Origin: Corinectria fuckeliana
Taxonomy: Eukaryota; Ascomycota; Sordariomycetes; Hypocreales; Nectriaceae
DNA: 64,000 bases
Reading direction: 5' to 3'
NCBI GenBank assembly: GCA_019137255.1
Contig: WPDH01000063.1
Coordinates: 248,001-312,000 of the forward strand
The position numbers were made by a program, and so were the translations under genes. The notes under the pieces were generated by a model. That model saw nothing but the letters and a program-made list of their open reading frames with translations, did not search any database and had not been told where the DNA came from. Positions 57,779 to 64,000 of the stretch are shown here, one piece after another (position 1 is the stretch's first letter; each line of letters begins with the position of its first letter).

Positions 57779-59679
57779 CTAGATGTGTCGTCGTCTTCTC
57801 GCCTTGCAAGCGGAAGAACCAGCACCGGCGGCACTTGTGGTCTCTACGCTAGACTCGACGACCTCGGGAACTGGCGAGGTCGAGACAGAGGCAACGGGAG
57901 TAGGGGTGATGACGGAGGCGAGGGGCGCTACATCGACAGGGAGGCTGCTGGAGGGGGCCGAGGGGGTGTTGGCCGCGTCGTTGCTCTCAACAGCAACACT
58001 GGGCGTCTCGACGGGAAAGCCAGGCGTCTCAGCTGCAGCGCTGGTGCTCTCAACGGAAGGGCTGGTAGGCACGGCAGCAGCAGCGGAAGAGGCGACGAGA
58101 GCATCGACAGGAGTCGTCTCGGCAGCGTCAGCAGCGTCCCCGGCGGCCATCAGACCGCTGATGGCGGCGACACCGGGATAGAACGAAGCCCGAATGGTCG
58201 GGATGGCGATGGACACAGTCAGACCCAGCCCGGCCGAGATCTCGTTGTCCATGGTCTGGATGGCGTAGTCGCCGGCGGTGGTGACGGTCTGCGTCGAGGT
58301 GAAGGTCGACGTCGGGTTGCCGGGGTCCAGGCACGCGCCGTCGCCGAAGGCGTTGTTGCACCAGTACTCGACGTAGTCGCCGGCCTCGGTCCACACGTTG
58401 AAGTCGCTGACGGCCATGTCGGTGCACGGCACGGCCGGCGGGCAGTTGAGCTTGATGGGCCCGCGCTGGTGGCCGTTGAGACAGGTGCCGGCCCAGCCCG
58501 CAAAGGTGAAGTTGGTGTACAGGATGCCGTCGCCGTCGATGGGGTCCATCGACGACCACGTGGCGTCCAGGTCGAGCGAGTAGGCGTTGGAGTGGCCGAT
58601 GAAGTTGTTCAGCTGCACGTTGGCCACGGTGCCGCTGCCGCCGTACGACTTGAACATGTACATCTGGTTGGAGTTTTGCGTGTAGACGTTGCTGTACACG
58701 ATGTCGTGGATGTCTGCGTGGGCGCGTGAGACGACGTGACGAGGCAGGGATGCGGAACGGAGTACTTACTGGTGTCGGCGCCGAGCGATCCCATGGCGCA
58801 GCCGCCGGACCAGTTGCAGAAGACGTTCTCAATCAGGATGTGGTCGGCGGGGGACTTGACCGTGACGCACTCGTCCTTGTTGCTGACCTCGACGTCGTGG
58901 ATCCAAATGTTGGTGCTCCAGACGCTGAGGCCGTCTAGGCCACCGCGGCCTCCACCGTGGATGACCATGTTGTAGACCTCGCCGTCACTGCACGTGTCCA
59001 GGGCGAAGTGGAAGGCGGGAGCTGAGCACGAGTTAGGTTGTCCTTGTGAACAGGGGCCGGGGCAGCTTACAGTCGACGAGAGCCACGTCGTGGACGGAGA
59101 AGCTGTTCACGTCGTAGAATCGGAGAATGCGAGGGCCGTACTCGTCCTCTGGGATGCTGTTAGCTTCATCACACGCACAATCGGGTTGGCGTCGAAGACG
59201 ACTCACTCTCGTGGAACTGGTATCCGTAGCCCTGAATGGCACCCTTCGAGTTGCTGCTGTAAAACTCAAAGTCCTCCATGTGCTGGAAGAACAGCATGTT
59301 GCCGCCGTCGGTACTGCATCTGCGTCAGCCAAGCCGGAAGAGACGGAGCCAGCACGGTATCCTACCCAATGCGGTAGATGACGCCGTCAAGACGGAGAGA
59401 CATGGCGTCTCCAGAGAGCTTCAGCCACGTCGCCAGCCCATAGTCACCCTCGGGGATGTAGACCTCGCCTCCCGTGCTGCAGGCAGTCCAGGCGTCGTTG
59501 ATGGCCTGGCTGTTGTCCGTCGTAGCGTCCGCCACGCCGCCGTAGTCCATGATGTTGCAGGTCTTGACGGCCGCCTTCGCCGCCCGGGACGTGAGAGGGC
59601 CGACAGTGCCGCTCAGCTGCGCAGCAGCTTGGAGGCCGAACGCCGCGGCAATCAATGCCGACACGCCGAATCGAGCCAT
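57779..59679 (-). CDS. secreted GH28 rhamnogalacturonase
   Basis: Five exons, 59679-59366, 59313-59207, 59148-59071, 59021-58770 and 58713-57779, introns 52, 58, 49 and 56 nt; product 561 residues. Signal peptide MARFGVSALIAAAFGLQAAA. The right-handed beta-helix GH28 domain follows the rhamnogalacturonase subgroup: CNIMDYGGVADATTDN, YRIGTDGGNMLFFQHM, SKGAIQGYGYQFHE, GPRILRFYDVNSFSVHD, IWIHDVEVSNKDECVTVKSP and NWSGGCAMGSLG. NKDECVTVKSP stands where polygalacturonases have the NTDD catalytic block, as rhamnogalacturonases do. It cleaves the rhamnogalacturonan I backbone of pectin outside the cell. After about residue 440 comes a low-complexity Ala/Thr/Ser/Val/Pro tail of roughly 120 residues, probably O-glycosylated, ending in a basic CKARRRRHI. 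No carbohydrate-binding module is recognised. Confidence 0.92.
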
Positions 59680-61574
59680 GGTAGAAAAGAGCGATGGAAA
59701 ACGATGGGATTAGAAACAAACGAATGGATGCGTGCGGTATACAATGCAATCGTAGACACACAAGCAGAGACCAAAAGAGCGGACAAACCAAGGGACGAAA
59801 GAGTGAAAACAGAATGAGAGACACCAAGAAACAATAGCGAGGGCATTTCAAGCAGCACTTTTATACAGCGCGACGGGCCAGGCCCTGGTTCAGGTAGAGT
59901 AGAGTAGGGAGGTACGATGCCGACAATCCGGTCGCGAGCAAGGGTGACATTTAATTAGCGATGACCTGACCACGGGGCTCCCATTTCCTAGAGAATCCAA
60001 ACATCAGGGCTACATGCAAGGGTGTGAAACCGACGCTCCCATGCCATGGCTTTCGTTAGTTTATCGCTAAGGCCCGCGACACGCAACCGATTAGTGGGCC
60101 GTGAAACCTGTAACCGGAGATAATAATCCACAAATGGGTGTCGGTTGTTGTCGAAACAACGGCAAGGAGAGTGCTATGTAAGTTTTGGCGGATGTTTAGA
60201 CGAGCGGAGCAGGCCATGATGGCTTTGCGAGGGGGGGACAGGATACCTCAGTTCTCCAGAGAAGATCACATGTGCTTCTTAGGAGCAAGACTACGATATG
60301 GTTTAGTGTTACACAAGGACACGATGGAGGAAACAAGCGGCAGTTTCTCAACTTGTGTTAAGCATCTACTGACCAGTGTAGACCAATATATCTGCGAGCT
60401 AAGGGTTACGGGTTTGGGAATATTACCCACCCATGGATGTTTCATATCATCTCCATACTCGCAGCTCCAGAAAGCGCTCGACATTTCGCTAGAGACCAGC
60501 TACCACGCACTGGTGGGAACTAAAGTGATCTACTCCAAACAGAGTCAACGAATGGAAGGACGGACAGTAAACCGTTGAATGTGCTGGAAACACGACTTCA
60601 GGAAACAATTGACAGTTGCGAACTAGGCATTGACTCCGCTTGACTTCATTTCTGCCCACCACCGGCGCATTCTTTGATCATCTCGGCTTTTCACCTACCC
60701 AACCTCTGCGTCCTCCACTGAGGTTCGTTATGTCTCACACAACTATCGAGCTTGGTGGTGCTCGTGTTTATTAGCATGATGGGCCTGACATTCCACGGGT
60801 AGACAAGGCTGTTCGTCGGCTGCGGACGTGTCAACTCCGGCAGCACGTAGACTATTCCTTTCAGAATTCGTAGACGTCTTCTCGCCGTGATAGCTCCATT
60901 CGCCTCGTCTCCATGTTCAAGTCATCGCAGCTTATGTAGGCTAGCGGAAATATGTAGCAAGCGCACTTCCTGTACAACGACATGGAAGTAGACCGACTTC
61001 CATCGTCTGAACGGACAAAGGACGACAAAAGCTTTCCTACACAGGGAAAGCAGCAGGCATCTCGGATACATCATCATCTCCCATTCTGAAGAAGTGACAC
61101 TGATCCCTAAGCCTGCTACACGACCAAGCTCGCACTAAATGCCGGTATGTTTCCCAACCATTCATTCAGCAGCCAGCATTCCGGTTTTCCTTCGTGCAGA
61201 TGCCTTCTGCTTCGATAACATCACAACAGCCTCGAAGTGTTTCACCTGAGACAAACGTGAGAAATGGTGAAGCTTCCTTGATCTCGGCCCGTTGTTCAAC
61301 GTGTTTCCTTCTGCAAATCACTGGCGATAGGTGGCTGTTTGCATGCCTTGGGCTGCTGGGCTTTTCTGTTGTCGCCGAGAACAGACCGAGACAGGCGTTT
61401 GTGTGGTCGGCCAACACATAAGAATACCTTAGATTCAAAGAGCCCATCAGGTATAAAAGAGTCGGAATCCCCCTTTGCATACAGAATCAGCCAACAGCAA
61501 CGCCCTTCCACTCTAAGCAGCATAACCCGCTTCTCTGCCTATCTACACCAATTATATTTCAAACCCTCATCACT
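59680..61574. other. intergenic, no supported gene
   Basis: 1.9 kb between two divergent secreted-protein genes. The longest open frame (60138-60578, 146 codons) has no motif, signal peptide or codon bias of a gene. The last 100 bp before 61575 are pyrimidine-rich, fitting a promoter/leader for the small secreted protein. Confidence 0.45.
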
Positions 61575-62104
61575 ATGAAGTTCATCTCTGTCGTTCTCCC
61601 TCTCCTCATCGGCACCGCCATCGCCGCACCGGCCCGTGATACTGGTGGCGATCTAGCTATTCGTGAAGCGGGCGCTCTTGGTCCTAGGCCCGTTGAAGTT
61701 GGTGCAGAAACACGCGACGTGGAGCTTGCCACCCGGGAGGCAAGCGACCTCGACCTGAAGCTCGGCGGGACTCTCATCGACGGGGTCCTGGATGCAGTCA
61801 AGGGCATTCTGCGAAGCCTTGTGGATGGTCTCAGCAAGAGATCGACTTTGCCGCTGCTTGATGGGCGTGGCAAGCGCGAGGAAGCGGCTGATGAGAGTGA
61901 GTTTCCATCGCGCTCATACCAGCATACAACTAACGCTCTGCGGATGTCCTATGACTCTTCAGCAAGCTTGTTGACGCTGCATCCGCCGATGTGTCTGTGT
62001 TTAGGAACCTAAGCGCTAAGGTCGCCGAGGCCGTCGAGGAAATCGAGGCTGTTGCGGCGTCCCAGACATCGCGTAGGGGTGATGAAGATGGCAACTCCGG
62101 CTGA
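61575..62104 (+). CDS. small secreted protein with dibasic (Kex2-type) sites
   Basis: Exon 1 opens MKFISVVLPLLIGTAIAAPA, a clear signal peptide. The mature part is Glu/Asp/Arg-rich and contains two KR pairs bracketing a short peptide (LSKR and GRGKR, 12 residues apart), possible Kex2 cleavage sites. The C-terminal exon is ambiguous. A canonical GTGAGT donor at 61897 with the acceptor at 61962 gives a 123-residue protein ending LCLGT. A weaker GTTTCC donor at 61901 with the same acceptor gives 155 residues ending in a natural-looking Ala/Val/Glu-rich helix (KLVDAASADVSVFRN). I prefer the latter on composition; the end coordinate follows it. There are no cysteine pairs in the mature part, so it is not a typical disulphide-rich effector. 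Family is not recognised. Confidence 0.68.
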
Positions 62105-63061
62105 ACAAAGAACCGTTGGACGGATGTAGGGCGGTTCAGGTAGCGAACAGCAAGGTGTCATTGGGGGGTATTCGTTATTTGTAACGCCAAATCAGGGAAA
62201 ATCTAGCTATCAAACATGGCATCCATCGGACTCTAGATAACAAACTATCTGCAATCAAGTAGAAGTAAAAGTCTTCTTCCAGAAAGCTACCACCGCATCA
62301 CCAAAGCCGGCGTCATCACGAATTTCATCCTCCGGCTATTCTTTTTGAATGAAATCGAGTTCGCCTTGTCCAATTCCATCGTGTCTTGGTCAAGCTCAAT
62401 GATCTCTGCGGGCTTTCAAACTCGTGTTATCACCCGAGCAACCTATATAACAAAATGATCCATCCTTGTCAGGAATTGGACGCAGCTGTTAGTAAAAACT
62501 GCGATGGGTAATAGTCCCATGCTGGCGGGGTACACACTCATTTCACTACGACCTACCCTAGAGACGATTTGGATCCATCACGTGTAGCATTGTTATCTGT
62601 TATCGCGCAATCGCGTCTCCTAGCTGACACGTCGCGAAGTCACATGACCAGCCCCGCCAGGCGCAGACCGCCAATCAAGCCCCGGTTGCCCGTTAGTGGG
62701 CTCGTATTCGGATCATTCTGCCAGGGGTAAAAGCGGCCCATCGGAAGATCTGGCAGCGGAGCCAATGGCAGGCAAAGCCGGGCCGGTAGGCCTAGATACG
62801 GATACGCGACGACCCGTCAACTTGCTTCGTATCCGTACTCTCCAGGTCCAAAGCAAACCTCGGAGCTTCTCGGGCCCCCTTTGCGATAAAAGTGATGTTT
62901 TTTTTGGTTCCAATTGATCTAGCTTCCTTTTGGTTTTCAACTCACGCAAACCAGCCTCACCCACTCAGTCGAGTACTCACTCAGCCTCCAGGTCGCGCCG
63001 TGTCGTATCGCATCCCACCAAGGCGCTCCCTGTCCCGTCGTCCCCCTGGCAACACACCACC
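62105..63061. promoter_or_regulatory. intergenic and promoter of the sterol desaturase
   Basis: No gene is seen in this 957-bp stretch. Around 62,680-62,860 it is GC-rich with TCGTATTCGGA-like and TCGTATCCGTA strings (62701-62711, 62828-62838); these resemble half of the fungal sterol response pattern only loosely and I do not claim one. A pyrimidine-rich leader runs from about 62,935 to 63,061. Confidence 0.35.
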
Positions 63062-64000
63062 ATGGATGCCGTTCTTGAGATGGCCGACTGGCTCGTCCTG
63101 GACAAGGCCTACGCCCAAGTCTTCCCGCCGCTCGCCTTCTCCAACGCCACGCAGGCCACGGCGCCGCTCGACCACCACGCGGCGTGGCCCTCGTCGGCCG
63201 AGTCGTCGCTGCCGCAGGACAACATCTACCGCCAGGCCTTCTCGCTCTTCCTCCTCGCGGCCTTCGGCGCCGCCTTCATCTACTTCGTCTCCGCGGCGCT
63301 GTCCTACCGCTTCATCTTCGACCAGCGCCTGGAGCACCACCCGCGCTTCCTCAAGGACCAGAAGCGCCAGGAGGTGCAGTCCTCGCTGACCGCCATCCCC
63401 GTCATCTCCCTGCTCACCCTCCCCATCTTCCTCGGCGAGGTGCGCGGCTACAGCCGCCTGTACACGCGCGTCGACGACTACGGCTGGGCCTGGGTCGGCG
63501 TCTCGACTCTGCTGTACATGCTGTTCAACGACATCGGCATCTACTGGATTCACCGCCTGGAGCACCACCCGAGTGTCTACAAGTACATCCACAAGCCGCA
63601 TCACAAGTGGATCAGTAAGTCGTGAATGTGTCCATGTCGAGAGCCAATCACCTGACCAGTCCAGTCCCTACGCCCTGGGCCGCCATCGCCTTCCACCCGC
63701 TAGACGGCTTCGCTCAGTCGCTGCCATACCAGTGAGTGCTCGCTCACGCGTCATTCTCATCCTCCCGCAGCCTTCACTGACCAGCGGCCAGCATCTTCCC
63801 CTACATCTGCCCCATGCAAAAGTACCTCTACCTGGTCCTCTTTGTCCTCGTCCAAGTCTGGACCATCCTCATCCACGACGGTGACATGATCACCGGACAC
63901 TGGCTGGAAAAGTTCATCAACAGCCCGGCCCACCACACGCTGCACCACATGTACTTTACCGTCAACTACGGCCAGTACTTCACCTGGGCCGACAACTACT
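63062..64000 (+). CDS. ERG3: C-5 sterol desaturase, partial at window end
   Basis: Exons 63062-63614, 63665-63731 and 63792 to beyond 64000; introns 50 and 60 nt with GTAAGT/GTGAGT donors. The ATG is chosen for its ACCACCATGG context; an upstream in-frame frame exists but lacks support. An ER membrane di-iron enzyme, it introduces the C-5 double bond during ergosterol synthesis. Three histidine boxes of the fatty-acid hydroxylase superfamily are visible: HRLEHH (residues 164-169), HKPHHKW (from residue 177) and HHTLHHMYF near the end. Hydrophobic helices lie at about residues 60-80, 110-125 and 140-155, and KWIIPTPWAAIAFHPLDGF is typical of ERG3. The C-terminus lies outside the window. Whether this is the main ERG3 or a paralogue cannot be decided here. 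Confidence 0.92.

Noticed and set aside
60138..60578. 146-codon open frame as a gene
   Set aside because: Composition and codon use do not resemble the neighbouring genes and no conserved motif is present.

Overview
The window is chromosomal DNA of a filamentous ascomycete (Pezizomycotina, most likely Sordariomycetes and perhaps Hypocreales; order-level placement is inference). The evidence is short introns (48-119 nt) with CTAAC/CTGAC branch points, fungal-only families (two Zn2Cys6 regulators, fungal rhodopsin-domain protein, berberine-bridge oxidases, DUF3445 proteins), and transposons ruined by C:G to T:A transitions in the manner of repeat-induced point mutation (RIP). Coding parts are GC-rich; two islands are extremely AT-rich.

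Layout. 0.2-1.8 kb: F-box gene with one in-frame stop. 3.0-5.3 kb: a DUF3445 haem-type protein and a small cupin. 5.6-11.7 kb: two paralogous Zn2Cys6 regulators, head to head, sharing an intron position inside the zinc cluster. 11.8-22.7 kb: AT-rich RIP island holding a Harbinger-type transposase relic and a complete but dead Ty3/Gypsy chromovirus with 212-bp LTRs. 22.7-24.9 kb: mixed transposon debris. 24.9-31.4 kb: second DUF3445 gene, ammonium permease with a GATA-site cluster upstream, and a rhodopsin-domain membrane protein. 34.2-38.5 kb: intact secreted BBE-type flavin oxidase and a small methyltransferase-like protein. 40.3-50.8 kb: a zone of gene decay around a Ty1/Copia element (114-bp LTRs, perfect TAAAG duplication, tRNA-iMet half-molecule primer site): a deleted BBE oxidase, an RNase T2-like gene with a stop at a conserved Trp, and a frameshifted unknown gene. 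50.8-64.0 kb: CDC123-like protein, DUR3-type urea transporter, zinc-independent MDR oxidoreductase, GH28 rhamnogalacturonase, small secreted protein, and a C-5 sterol desaturase cut by the window end.

How the parts relate. This is not one gene cluster. Two nitrogen-uptake genes (ammonium permease, urea transporter) both carry upstream GATA motifs as expected for AreA/NIT2 control. Secreted functions (rhamnogalacturonase, BBE oxidases, RNase T2-like, small secreted protein) fit a plant- or litter-associated lifestyle. The most notable signals are the divergent regulator pair, the two DUF3445 paralogues either side of the RIP island, the two GC-AG introns, and the decay zone with RIP-type nonsense changes next to the Copia element. 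I found no clearly new biological system. Exon coordinates were derived by hand from splice motifs and reading-frame continuity.
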